Position numbers and translations under genes: made by a program. Below, piece after piece: positions 1 to 6,860 of a DNA stretch of 12,236 bases. Source of the stretch: JAKVAV01 sp964651785 (GTDB taxonomy: Bacteria; Bacteroidota; Bacteroidia; Flavobacteriales_D; Cryomorphaceae). Location: NCBI GenBank assembly GCA_964651785.1, contig CAZYWJ010000079.1:1-12236 (forward strand), in the 5' to 3' direction. The notes beneath the pieces are model-generated. The model was not told the origin of the DNA. It did not search any database and saw only the letters and a list, made by a program, of their open reading frames with translations. Each line of letters opens with the position of its first letter. Position 1 is the stretch's first letter.

Positions 1-738
1 CAATTGCTGCAGATAGGTCGTGATTTCATTCTTGTGAACGATCGTTCCCTGGCTGAACGCATTGATGTAAAACAACACCTTGTCATCATCAAATTTTCCC
101 TTGAGGTGGTTTTCCACCAACCGCAGGATGTTATACTCATCCACGTAGGCCATGATGAAATGATTGGGTAGGTTCACACCGAAAATCGGAATATCAAGCC
201 GCTGAGCCAACACGATGTAAAGAATGCTCAAGCTAAGCGGATTTCCCTTCTCATTTTCGAGCACCGTATTGATGTAGTTGTTCTGAGCCGCGTGAAAGTT
301 TTTCTTGTTCCCACGAAATGCGTGTACATCGAAGAGGATGTGATTCATCACCTTCACCTGCTCCAGGGCGGTCAACTCATCATTCAGCTCAATCCAAATT
401 TCTTGGTGCAGCTTGGTCAGGCGGTCAAAAGTCTCCGTTTCGTCCAAATCGGGATATTGGTACTTTGCCACCAAAAGCGTTCCGGCAAACAAATCTTCCC
501 CGCCTTCCTTGGCCCAGTTTTCCAAACCCGAAAGAACCGACTCAAACTGGATATCGTGGATAATGTCCTCAATTCGCTGCTGAAATTCTCGTCCGAAGGA
601 ATTGACTTCCCAGACATTCTCCAAGCTGGGAATGGCTGCCTCACCAATAGACACGATTCGTTCTTTCACCTGTCGGTAAATGCTTTCATCGGGATCGTCG
701 ATGAGGTTGATCAATGCTTCTATTTCGGATGAGTTCAT
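1..738 (-). CDS. SirB1-type transglutaminase-like protein, C-terminus cut by window edge
   Basis: Open minus-strand frame from an ATG at 738 down to base 1 with no stop, giving 246 residues of a protein that continues outside the window. The N-terminal ~120 residues are acidic and helical. Residues 164-174 (KGNPLSLSILY) followed by GVNLPNHFIMAY (187-198) match the conserved core of the SirB1/Transglut_core2 family, whose usual form is R-x-G-N-P-x-S-L-x-x-L-Y followed by G-x-x-x-P-G-H-F. His193 fits the conserved histidine; the usual transglutaminase cysteine position is not a Cys here, as is common in SirB1 proteins, so enzymatic activity is doubtful. The biochemical role of the family is poorly defined. 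It lies 102 nt downstream of the nucleoside phosphorylase gene on the same strand and may be co-transcribed with it. No signal peptide, so cytoplasmic. Family call is fairly secure, function is not. Confidence 0.82.
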   Translation of the reverse strand, partial: MNSSEIEALINLIDDPDESIYRQVKERIVSIGEAAIPSLENVWEVNSFGREFQQRIEDIIHDIQFESVLSGLENWAKEGGEDLFAGTLLVAKYQYPDLDETETFDRLTKLHQEIWIELNDELTALEQVKVMNHILFDVHAFRGNKKNFHAAQNNYINTVLENEKGNPLSLSILYIVLAQRLDIPIFGVNLPNHFIMAYVDEYNILRLVENHLKGKFDDDKVLFYINAFSQGTIVHKNEITTYLQQL

Positions 739-840
739 CAAGTTATATGACGGAATTTTTCGGCCTTTGTTTTGCCTAAAGATATTTTCAACCGGCACGG
801 AAGAATGAAGGGGCGACTTAGATTTTTAACCGGTCGACTG

Positions 841-1740
841 TTAATCGGCTTGTATTCTTTCCAATACAATAGATATCAAGCGCTCCATTGCCACGTGATG
901 ATCGGTGAGGAAAGAATTTGCTGCTCGATTGGCTACCACCAAACAAACCGTGGTGCACTGATGACCCAAAGCGGCTCCCAAACCGAATAGCGCTGAACTT
1001 TCCATCTCGTAATTGGCCAAGGGCAAATCGGCATACGAAAAGCTGCCCATTTTCTCATTTACATCAGGCATGGCGGTGGGTAGTCGAAGCATTCGCCCCT
1101 GCGGACCGTAGAATCCGCAAGCCGTAGCGGTAATTCCTTGAAGAAACCCCTTGTCGAATTTATCTATGAAACGTTCGGCGCTTTTTACCGCGTACGGTTT
1201 GATTCCCTCAAGCGACCAATTGACGTGTGCCGCAAATGAGCGCGCCAGCTCCAGTTCGTCTGCTTCGTATTCCGCTTGATAGTAGTGCATCACCGCATCG
1301 AGGCCTATGGCGTAACGACTGTGAATGAAGCTGCCCGGCTCGATATCTTTTCGCAATCCTCCCGAAGTACCGATACGGATAATTTCCAGCGGTTTCGGGT
1401 CTGCAATGCTCTCCCGCTTATCGAAGTCGATGCTGCGCAGCGCGTCGAGTTCGTTCAACACGATATCAATATTGTCCGTTCCGATACCCGTGCTCATCAC
1501 CGTGAGGCGCTTATGACCGATGTGGCCGGTATGCGTGACAAATTCGCGGTTGCTCACCACCACATCCGTCCGATCAAAAAACTTCGAGATTTTTTCTACT
1601 CGGCCCTGATCACCGACTACCAGCACCGTATCGGCGAGGTGTTCAGGCTTTATAGCCAAATGATAAATGGAGCCATCGCTATTTAGCGGAAGCTCTGACG
1701 GGGCGTACTTGATCGAGTTTTGTAGAGAGAATTTTTTCAC
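841..1740 (-). CDS. nucleoside phosphorylase (uridine/purine phosphorylase family)
   Basis: 299 residues, a full-length PNP_UDP_1-type nucleoside phosphorylase, which splits a nucleoside with phosphate into base and ribose-1-phosphate in the cytoplasm (salvage). Visible family motifs in order: GDQGRV (43-48, phosphate-binding Arg), STGIGTDN (83-90), RIGTSGG (122-128, second phosphate-binding Arg plus glycine loop), GFYGPQGR (209-216) and NYEMESSALFGLG (243-255), in which Glu-Met-Glu contacts the ribose. The pattern is closest to uridine phosphorylases, and the Bacteroidota versions keep the EMESSALFGLG stretch. The start is a GTG at 1740-1738: an in-frame TAA lies only 15 nt upstream (1753-1755) with no ATG between, and no suitable ATG follows before the first motif. 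Substrate (uridine versus purine) cannot be settled by eye. Confidence 0.92.
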   Translation of the reverse strand: MKKFSLQNSIKYAPSELPLNSDGSIYHLAIKPEHLADTVLVVGDQGRVEKISKFFDRTDVVVSNREFVTHTGHIGHKRLTVMSTGIGTDNIDIVLNELDALRSIDFDKRESIADPKPLEIIRIGTSGGLRKDIEPGSFIHSRYAIGLDAVMHYYQAEYEADELELARSFAAHVNWSLEGIKPYAVKSAERFIDKFDKGFLQGITATACGFYGPQGRMLRLPTAMPDVNEKMGSFSYADLPLANYEMESSALFGLGAALGHQCTTVCLVVANRAANSFLTDHHVAMERLISIVLERIQAD

Positions 1741-2006
1741 GGTTCGGCCAATTTACAAAGTTCAACAATACCTGAGGGTATCTTTGATAAGATAGCACCT
1801 GATGGGGGATGGCTTCTTAACACCGAGTGCGCAGAGATTTTCTTCACAAGCAGAGCGTATTCTTGAGGACACAGAGCTCGCTAAAGCTCGAATGAGATTT
1901 CTAAATAGGTTCACCTCGCTCATGTATACATCCCCGCGTAATGCGAACCCTCTCCGCCTCAGGGTTTAATCAATTCTCTGAGTGGAAAAGCCGAGGGAAA
2001 CAGGCT
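1741..2006. other. intergenic region without a convincing gene
   Basis: 266 nt between the phosphorylase start and the DUF4197 stop. No reading frame here looks coding. A hairpin can form from AACCCT (1946-1951) and AGGGTT (1961-1966) with a 9-nt loop, downstream of the DUF4197 gene, but no T-tract follows on either strand, so it is not a clear intrinsic terminator. Around 1820-1875 the motif CAGAG recurs three times (GCGCAGAG, AAGCAGAG, ACACAGAG), resembling worn copies of the CACAGAG-type low-complexity repeats seen in many environmental bacterial genomes. A TATCTTTG box at 1779-1786 (plus) matches the Bacteroidota -7 element but has no TTTG at the right distance and no plus-strand gene after it. 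Confidence 0.5.
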
Positions 2007-2741
2007 TCAATCTTGGGCTCCAAATACCTTCTCCAACAACTCCGTAACGCGCGCCGAAGGATTCTCTCTGATCTTTTCCTCTTCTTCCGAAATCAACAAA
2101 AACAAGCCATCCATCGCTTTTGAAGTTACGTACTCTTTCAAGTCGGGATTCACCTTTTCCTGCCCGGTTATGATCGAAGCCGAATTATAAGCCGAAGCCA
2201 GCGGTTGCCAATATTTAGTGAGCTCCACTTCATTGATGGCTTTGTCTACTTCGGGTTGAAAGGCGGCGCGCAGGCTGCTTTCGGTCGAGCGTCTTAAATA
2301 GTCAGTTGCGGCGTTATCATCTCCTCGAAGGATGGCAAAGGCATCGTTGATTGTCATCGAAGTTATAGCATCGACGAATATCGGTGCCGCATGCGATACG
2401 GCACGCTCGGCAGCGTGATTCAAATTTTCTTCAAAGCGATCTACCTGACTTCCCAAACCCAGATTCTCCGCCGTAGTCTTTACCTTTTCTGCCTCTTCGG
2501 GAAAGGGGATGCGCAGGCGCGGAGTTGTGAGGAATTGGTTTTCCTTGCCGGCAAAGTCCACGGCATTATTTGTTCCGACAACCAAGGCTTCCTTCAGCCC
2601 TGCTGCCACTTCAGAAGAAGTAAGCCCTTGGGAAGATTCAACGGATTCGTTGATCGTTTTCATGGTTTTGCGAAAGCTCTCTTCGGAACAACTGCTTATA
2701 ATCACAGTTAAGACGGCAAGTGGAAAGATGATTTTTTTCAT
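2007..2741 (-). CDS. DUF4197 domain lipoprotein
   Basis: 244 residues from the ATG at 2741. An in-frame GTG 30 nt upstream would add ten residues, but the ATG gives a proper lipoprotein signal (MKK, hydrophobic stretch, lipobox ISSC with Cys18), so I chose it. The rest matches DUF4197 nearly end to end: LKEALVVGTNNAV, the FLTTPRLRIPFPEEAEKV stretch, an NHAAERAVSHAAPIFVDAI block and MTINDAFAILRGDDNAATDY. The family is widespread, periplasmic or membrane-anchored, and of unknown function; the fold is predicted helical. A perfect TATCTTTG box lies 16 nt upstream of the ATG. Transcribed divergently from the epimerase gene; nothing in the context suggests a shared task. Confidence 0.9.
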   Translation of the reverse strand: MKKIIFPLAVLTVIISSCSEESFRKTMKTINESVESSQGLTSSEVAAGLKEALVVGTNNAVDFAGKENQFLTTPRLRIPFPEEAEKVKTTAENLGLGSQVDRFEENLNHAAERAVSHAAPIFVDAITSMTINDAFAILRGDDNAATDYLRRSTESSLRAAFQPEVDKAINEVELTKYWQPLASAYNSASIITGQEKVNPDLKEYVTSKAMDGLFLLISEEEEKIRENPSARVTELLEKVFGAQD

Positions 2742-2756
2742 AGTGTCGATCGGGTT

Positions 2757-2764
2757 CAAAGATA
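2757..2764 (-). promoter_or_regulatory. Bacteroidota -7 element for the DUF4197 gene
   Basis: On the minus strand these bases read TATCTTTG, an exact match to the Bacteroidota consensus TAnnTTTG. It sits 15 bases upstream of the chosen ATG, so the 5' leader would be only about ten nucleotides. The matching TTTG element about 19-21 nt further upstream is not obvious, so this is a half-supported promoter. Its place also supports the ATG start over the upstream GTG, because transcription from here would leave the GTG out of the mRNA. Confidence 0.5.
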
Positions 2765-2796
2765 GTGCCACGGACTTACATTATGATGCAGGTTTG

Positions 2797-2830
2797 TTTT
2801 GGAGTCGGTGAGCGATTGTTTTTATCTTCG
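2797..2830 (+). promoter_or_regulatory. Bacteroidota-type promoter for the epimerase gene
   Basis: TTTTG (2797-2801), a 21-nt spacer and TATCTTCG (2823-2830) fit the Bacteroidota pattern TTTG-N(17-23)-TAnnTTTG with one mismatch. The -7 box ends 5 nt before the ATG at 2836, so the transcript would start at or next to the start codon, giving a leaderless or nearly leaderless mRNA. The box lies beside the divergent DUF4197 promoter, making 2742-2835 a compact two-way promoter region. Confidence 0.45.
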
Positions 2831-2835
2831 TCGCC

Positions 2836-3789
2836 ATGGGTCTGGAAATTCTCGTTACGGGAGCCGCTGGCTTCATTGGTTCTCATCTTTGCGAAAGCCT
2901 GCTCGCGCAAGGCCACACCGTTTATGGTATTGACAATTTCGATCCATTCTACGATCGCAAAATTAAAGAGCGCAACCTCGAGTCATTTCGAAACCACGAG
3001 CGTTTTGGCTTTTTTGAACTCGACCTTACCGAGGGGGAAAAGTTGCAGCGTATCCCGCCATTCGATATGGTGGTTCACCTTGCCGGAAAAGCGGGCGTCA
3101 GACCAAGTATCGAGGCTCCGCAAAGCTACATTGATGCCAACATTACGGCTACCCTTAATGTGCTGGAGCTATGTCGTGCCAAGGGCTGCACCAAATTGGC
3201 TTTTGCTAGTAGCAGTAGCATTTACGGAAATTCAAAACACATTCCTTTTGTAGAAGAAGGAGTGGAGTACGAGCCCATTTCGCCCTATGCTTTCAGCAAG
3301 CGCAGTTGCGAACTGATGAACTACACGTATCATCATTTGTACAAAATCGATGTATTGAATTTGCGCTTCTTTACCGTATACGGTCCGCGCCAACGACCCG
3401 ATTTGGCGATACACAAGTTTACCCGACTGCTCAGTGAGGGAGAGTCCATTCCCATGTTTGGCGATGGCAGCACTTCGCGCGATTATACCTTCGTAGCCGA
3501 TACCATCGCGGGAATAAACGGTGCCATGGACTACCTGCGCGAAAATTCCGATGTGTTTGAAACGGTGAATTTAGGTAATAACAAACCCGTCAAATTGGCT
3601 GACTTAATTACTGAAATCGGAAAGGCTTTGGATGTGAATCCCTCTATAGACCTACAACCCATGCAGCCGGGTGATGTGGACATTACCTACGCATCCATCG
3701 AAAAGGCACAAAAGCTTTTTGGCTATAAACCCGAGACCAAGATAGAAGACGGCTTAAAGCGCTTCGTGGAATGGTATCGCACAAAGTGA
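2836..3789 (+). CDS. NAD-dependent epimerase/dehydratase, UDP-glucuronate 4-epimerase-like
   Basis: 317 residues, an extended short-chain dehydrogenase/reductase. The Rossmann motif TGAAGFIGSH is at 8-17, the SSSSIYG strand at 125-131, and the catalytic Tyr151-x3-Lys155 (YAFSK). GVRPSIEAP (87-95), RFFTVYGPRQRPDLAIHKFT (177-196) and FGDGSTSRDYTFV (208-220) are the hallmark stretches of UDP-glucuronate 4-epimerases and their 5-epimerase relatives, which make UDP-galacturonate (or a related uronic acid sugar nucleotide) for capsule, LPS O-antigen or exopolysaccharide. The enzyme would be cytoplasmic. There is no glycosyltransferase next to it in this window, so it is a stand-alone gene. Convergent with the DUF2490 gene, 23 nt away. 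Other NAD-sugar epimerases remain possible; the SDR assignment is firm. Confidence 0.9.
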   Translation: MGLEILVTGAAGFIGSHLCESLLAQGHTVYGIDNFDPFYDRKIKERNLESFRNHERFGFFELDLTEGEKLQRIPPFDMVVHLAGKAGVRPSIEAPQSYIDANITATLNVLELCRAKGCTKLAFASSSSIYGNSKHIPFVEEGVEYEPISPYAFSKRSCELMNYTYHHLYKIDVLNLRFFTVYGPRQRPDLAIHKFTRLLSEGESIPMFGDGSTSRDYTFVADTIAGINGAMDYLRENSDVFETVNLGNNKPVKLADLITEIGKALDVNPSIDLQPMQPGDVDITYASIEKAQKLFGYKPETKIEDGLKRFVEWYRTK

Positions 3790-3812
3790 ATCTCCCTCTG
3801 TTAAGAAGAGGA

Positions 3813-4523
3813 TCAAACGGAGCTTTTCCAATACAGACGAAGGCGAAGGATGAAATCGTGATTGGCCATTTCACCAACGGGATTAGTGGATCTTTGCCAC
3901 ATAAGGTGTACCACGTAGCTCCATCCTTTATTTAGCAATTGGCCGAAACCTACGTATGCTCGAGTTTGGTTTGAAAAAAGACTTTTTGTTTCAGTATCCA
4001 TAGGTAGAAAGTATTCTACCGAGGCGGTGGTATAAGCATTTTCGACAGGACCAACGTTAAAATAATTACTTGTGGCGCTGAGCATGTAGCGGGCGCGATA
4101 AGCTTCATCTGATCTGTCGATTGAAGCATCCGAATCGTTTAAGTGCCTTCGAAAAAAACGTTGCTCAAACCGAAGGCGATGATCGATGTGCAGATTCTTC
4201 CATCGTGGCCATGTGGCGACTCCCTCTTGTGCCAGTCGATACTCGGTCCTGTTCAGCGTTCCCTCACTAAATGTCAGAAAGGTGGCTAGATTTCCTTGTA
4301 TTATATAAGTAGAATTAAAGCGGTATTTAACGCCGGGCCTCAGGTATGCGATTTGTTGAGAGGGATCGGCAGAGTCTATGCGGTATCCTGCATCGCCTAC
4401 TATAGCCAGATCGGGATTGAGATATTGAGCATGGTTATAGTCAAACCACGCTGCATATTTGGAGCTTTGGCTCCAAACCAAAGTGCCTGATAAGAGGAAT
4501 ACGAGGCTTATCAGAAGCTTCAT
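3813..4523 (-). CDS. DUF2490 outer membrane beta-barrel protein
   Basis: 236 residues with a signal peptide (hydrophobic stretch 3-17, likely cleaved near WSQ, residues 17-19). The mature part has alternating hydrophobic strands ending in an aromatic-rich C-terminal strand (FILRLRLYW), as in outer membrane barrels. The DUF2490 signature is visible: a W near the start of the mature protein, LRPGVKYRFN (61-70), TEYRLAQEG (93-101) and HRLRFEQRFF (115-124), then further strands. The family is common in Bacteroidota, has no settled function and is thought to form a small barrel. Start ATG at 4523 with an ordinary signal peptide. It is divergent from the HAD/FGE cluster and probably independent of it. 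Confidence 0.85.
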   Translation of the reverse strand: MKLLISLVFLLSGTLVWSQSSKYAAWFDYNHAQYLNPDLAIVGDAGYRIDSADPSQQIAYLRPGVKYRFNSTYIIQGNLATFLTFSEGTLNRTEYRLAQEGVATWPRWKNLHIDHRLRFEQRFFRRHLNDSDASIDRSDEAYRARYMLSATSNYFNVGPVENAYTTASVEYFLPMDTETKSLFSNQTRAYVGFGQLLNKGWSYVVHLMWQRSTNPVGEMANHDFILRLRLYWKSSV

Positions 4524-4712
4524 TTCGACAATATTAAAACAAAAAATGAGCGACTGATATCTGACAATCTTGTTTTTTATGCAGAGTCTTAATTAACATT
4601 GATTATCGCAACTTTTCATTGCTCACTATTTTTCTTCCTTGCAGTTTCCCACCAAAATGTCCGTTGGTTTTGGTCATTATTGTAAATTCGGCTAATCAAT
4701 GACCATATCCTC
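4524..4712. promoter_or_regulatory. divergent intergenic region between DUF2490 and the HAD phosphatase
   Basis: 189 AT-rich bases separate two divergent start codons, so promoters for both are expected here. On the plus strand, TAAATTCG (4683-4690) is one mismatch from TAnnTTTG and has a TTG at 4664-4666, spacing 16, slightly short. On the minus strand, TAATATTG (4536-4529) is also one mismatch away, without a clear upstream TTTG. Both are weak candidates. No operator-like repeat or riboswitch was seen. Confidence 0.3.
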
Positions 4713-5290
4713 ATGAACTACTTTTCACATGCAATCTCTATGATTGCACTCAGTTTACTCTTCGTTCCTTGTGAAGAAAATTATAGCCAACAGAAGGCGG
4801 TAGATTACAATACCCCTAAGGAGATGAAAAATTTTCTGCCTTCTTGGAATGATACCGAAACCACGACCCGTATCATCGATTTTGTAGAAATGGCTGCTTA
4901 CGAAGACAGCATTCCTGAGTCAGACCGAATAGCTGTATTCGACAATGACGGCACGCTGTGGTCCGAGCAACCCATGTACTTCCAACTCTACTTTGCCATA
5001 GATCAAGTAAGAGCCATGGCCGCCGACCATCCTGAATGGAGTGAAGAAGAACCGATGAGGTCTGTTCTCAATAATGATATGGCATCCCTGAAGCAACAAG
5101 GCATGGACGGAGTGATGAAGCTGATCATGACCACCCACGCGGGCATGTCGGAAGAGGACTTCAAATCTTCCGTAAAGCAATGGGCCGATACGGCTCGCCA
5201 TCCGGAAACAGACAAGCGCTACATCGATATGGTATACCAACCCATGCTGCAACTGCTGGATTACCTTGAGGAAAAAGGATTCAAAACCTA
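4713..5290 (+). CDS. secreted HAD-family phosphatase, 3' part missing in assembly gap
   Basis: 192 complete codons from the ATG at 4713 before the run of N. Residues 1-20 form a hydrophobic export signal; Cys20 follows LFVP, which is a poor lipobox, so either a lipoprotein or a cleaved precursor (near NYSQ). HAD motif I is clear: AVFDNDGTLW (74-83), with nucleophile Asp77 and general acid Asp79. The following EQPMYFQLYFAIDQV and the HAGMSEEDF and YQPMLQLLDYLEEKGFKT stretches fit a phosphoserine-phosphatase-like HAD group (PF12710-type) that usually runs to about 300-350 residues. Motifs II (Ser/Thr), III (Lys) and IV (acidic pair) should lie in the gap. From memory, relatives occur beside sulfatase and formylglycine-enzyme genes, as here; the substrate is unknown. 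The apparent fusion with the downstream FGE is an artefact of a 100-N gap. Confidence 0.85.
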
Positions 5291-5390
5291 NNNNNNNNNN
5301 NNNNNNNNNNNNNNNNNNNNNNNNNNNNNNNNNNNNNNNNNNNNNNNNNNNNNNNNNNNNNNNNNNNNNNNNNNNNNNNNNNNNNNNNNN
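5291..5390. other. assembly gap of exactly 100 N
   Basis: One hundred unresolved bases, the conventional placeholder for a scaffold gap of unknown length. The missing DNA should hold the last ~130-150 codons of the HAD phosphatase, its stop, and the start, any export signal and first ~30-60 codons of the FGE. A true size of several hundred bases is therefore more likely than 100. The reading frames on both sides agree only by chance (one in three). Confidence 0.97.
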
Positions 5391-6314
5391 GGCAGCTACA
5401 CCATGGGCAGCAGCGAGGAATATGCTGAGAACGATGAGGGTCCGGAGATCGAGGTGAAGGTTTCTTCATTCTATATCGATGCCACGGAAGTAACCAATGC
5501 CCAATACGACGAATTTGTAAAAGAAACGGGATACATCACCGTAGCCGAGCGGGAAGTAGATTGGGAGCAGATTAAAAAGGAATTGCCCGAAGGCACCCCA
5601 AAACCACCCGATAGCCTTTTTGCCCCGGGTTCGCTGGTCTTTACTCCGCCTGACGATGCGGTGCCTCTCGACAATATGCTGCGCTGGTGGCGCTGGCAAA
5701 CGGGTGCCAACTGGCGCCACCCTTACGGTCCCGATAGCGACATTTCCGGTAAGGATGACCACCCCGTCGTACACATGGCGCTGGAAGATGCGGTAGCCTA
5801 CTGTGAATGGGCAGGAAAGCGACTGCCCACCGAAGCCGAGTGGGAGTATGCGGCCCGCGGAGGCAGCAACGGAAATTCTCAGTTTCAATGGGGCGAAGAG
5901 CTTACGCCTAACGGAAAGTACCTCGCCAACTTCTTTCAAGGAGACTTTCCCCATGACAATAGCGGTGCCGATGGCTTCCTCAGTTCCGCTCCCGTGAAGA
6001 CCTTTCCGCCTAATGAATTGGGCTTATACGATATGATAGGCAATGTGTGGGAGTGGACCTCAGACCTCTACCGTCCCGATACCAAACGGCAATACGTAGC
6101 CATGGGTGTTAGAGCTTGCGAAAACCCTACGGGTCCCAAAACCAGCTACGACCCCACCGACCCTTACGCCACCGAAAAGCACGTGATTAAAGGCGGATCC
6201 TTTCTGTGCAGCGAACAGTACTGCTCCAATTACCGACCGACATCGCGTATGGCTACCAATTTTGACTCCGGTCAAAATCACCTTGGATTCAGATGTGTAA
6301 AAGAGATCAAATAA
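5391..6314 (+). CDS. formylglycine-generating enzyme (sulfatase-modifying factor), 5' part missing in gap
   Basis: 307 residues remain. The sequence opens within the family's N-terminal G-G-x-F-x-M-G-S motif (GSYTMGSSEE), then FYIDATEVTNAQYDEFVKE, a TGY-x3-AE stretch, WRHPYGPDS, HPVVHMALEDAVAYCEWAG, KRLPTEAEWEYAARGG, NVWEWTSDLY and the C-terminal GFRCVKE. The copper-binding catalytic pair is present: GGSFLCSEQYCSNYR puts Cys codons at 6207-6209 and 6222-6224, the C-x4-C spacing of human FGE Cys336/Cys341. This separates it from inactive SUMF1-fold proteins such as GldJ and GldK. It oxidises the cysteine of the C-x-P-x-R motif in sulfatases to formylglycine; the sulfatase 2.6 kb downstream is the obvious client. 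Location cannot be told because the N-terminus is lost. Its last 22 bases overlap the next gene. Confidence 0.95.
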   Translation, partial: GSYTMGSSEEYAENDEGPEIEVKVSSFYIDATEVTNAQYDEFVKETGYITVAEREVDWEQIKKELPEGTPKPPDSLFAPGSLVFTPPDDAVPLDNMLRWWRWQTGANWRHPYGPDSDISGKDDHPVVHMALEDAVAYCEWAGKRLPTEAEWEYAARGGSNGNSQFQWGEELTPNGKYLANFFQGDFPHDNSGADGFLSSAPVKTFPPNELGLYDMIGNVWEWTSDLYRPDTKRQYVAMGVRACENPTGPKTSYDPTDPYATEKHVIKGGSFLCSEQYCSNYRPTSRMATNFDSGQNHLGFRCVKEIK

Positions 6315-6829
6315 AACGACTAAGCCTCTTTCTCTTTCTATCACTTTTTGCCTTAGCGGCAATGGCGCAGGAAGAAGGAGAGGAAAATCCGCACCGCATC
6401 ACCTTTCTGCTGAGCCATACGTGGATCAATACCGTAGCTCCTGACGGAGAAAAATTCGGTGCGCTACCCTCCTTCGGCTTGAACTACGACTACTGGTTTT
6501 CCGAAAAGTTTGCCATCGGTCTGCACAACGATTTTATAGCAGAGACCTTTGTGATTGAACGCTTGGATGGTGAAGCTAATCTGGAACGCGAGCTTCCCTG
6601 GGCGGCGGTGGTCGTAGCCATCTACAAGTTTGAGAACGGCTTGGCACCACTGGTCGGAGCGGGAGTGGAGATAGAAAAAACCGAGTCACTGCCCTTACTG
6701 CATGTGGGGCTGGAGTATGGAAAAGAATTTGCCGAGGTATGGGAAGTGGGTGCCAACTTAACCTATGATTTTAAGTGGGACGCTTACAATTCCTACGCTT
6801 TTGGCTTAAGCGTCTCTCGAAAGTTGTGA
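6293..6829 (+). CDS. small outer-membrane beta-barrel-like protein
   Basis: 178 residues starting at an ATG inside the FGE gene (22-nt overlap), which suggests translational coupling. The start is supported by a good signal peptide: basic n-region (MCKRDQIKR), hydrophobic core LSLFLFLSLFALA, cleavage after AMA (residue 25). The mature ~150 residues alternate polar and hydrophobic residues in at least six to eight stretches (ITFLLSHTW, PSFGLNYDYWF, FAIGLHNDFIAETF, WAAVVVAIYKF, LLHVGLEYG, EVGANLTYDF) and end in a strand finishing YAFGLSVSRKL, as expected of an 8-stranded outer membrane barrel. I do not recognise a named family. Its place next to FGE and the DUF481 barrel suggests the group works at the cell surface, but its role (pore, adhesin, structural) is unknown. 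Confidence 0.75.
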   Translation: MCKRDQIKRLSLFLFLSLFALAAMAQEEGEENPHRITFLLSHTWINTVAPDGEKFGALPSFGLNYDYWFSEKFAIGLHNDFIAETFVIERLDGEANLERELPWAAVVVAIYKFENGLAPLVGAGVEIEKTESLPLLHVGLEYGKEFAEVWEVGANLTYDFKWDAYNSYAFGLSVSRKL

Positions 6830-6860
6830 TGGAACAGAAAGTATCAATTAGAATAGAAGC

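Noticed and set aside
292..732. 146-residue plus-strand frame
   Set aside because: Shadow of the SirB1-like gene, which has clear family motifs on the minus strand.
1779..1786. TATCTTTG promoter-like box on the plus strand
   Set aside because: No TTTG at the expected distance and no plus-strand gene for about 1 kb.
1946..1966. AACCCT/AGGGTT hairpin as terminator of the DUF4197 gene
   Set aside because: Stem is short and no T-tract follows on the minus strand.
3795..3811. CCTCT/AGAGG hairpin between the convergent epimerase and DUF2490 genes
   Set aside because: Only five base pairs and no T-tract on either strand; too weak to call a terminator.
4713..6314. Single 533-residue phosphatase-FGE fusion protein
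   Set aside because: The frame passes through 100 N; both domains are incomplete at the gap, so the fusion is an assembly artefact.
5391..6314. Gliding-motility protein GldJ/GldK
   Set aside because: Those SUMF1-fold proteins lack the catalytic C-x4-C pair, which is intact here, and a client sulfatase is nearby.
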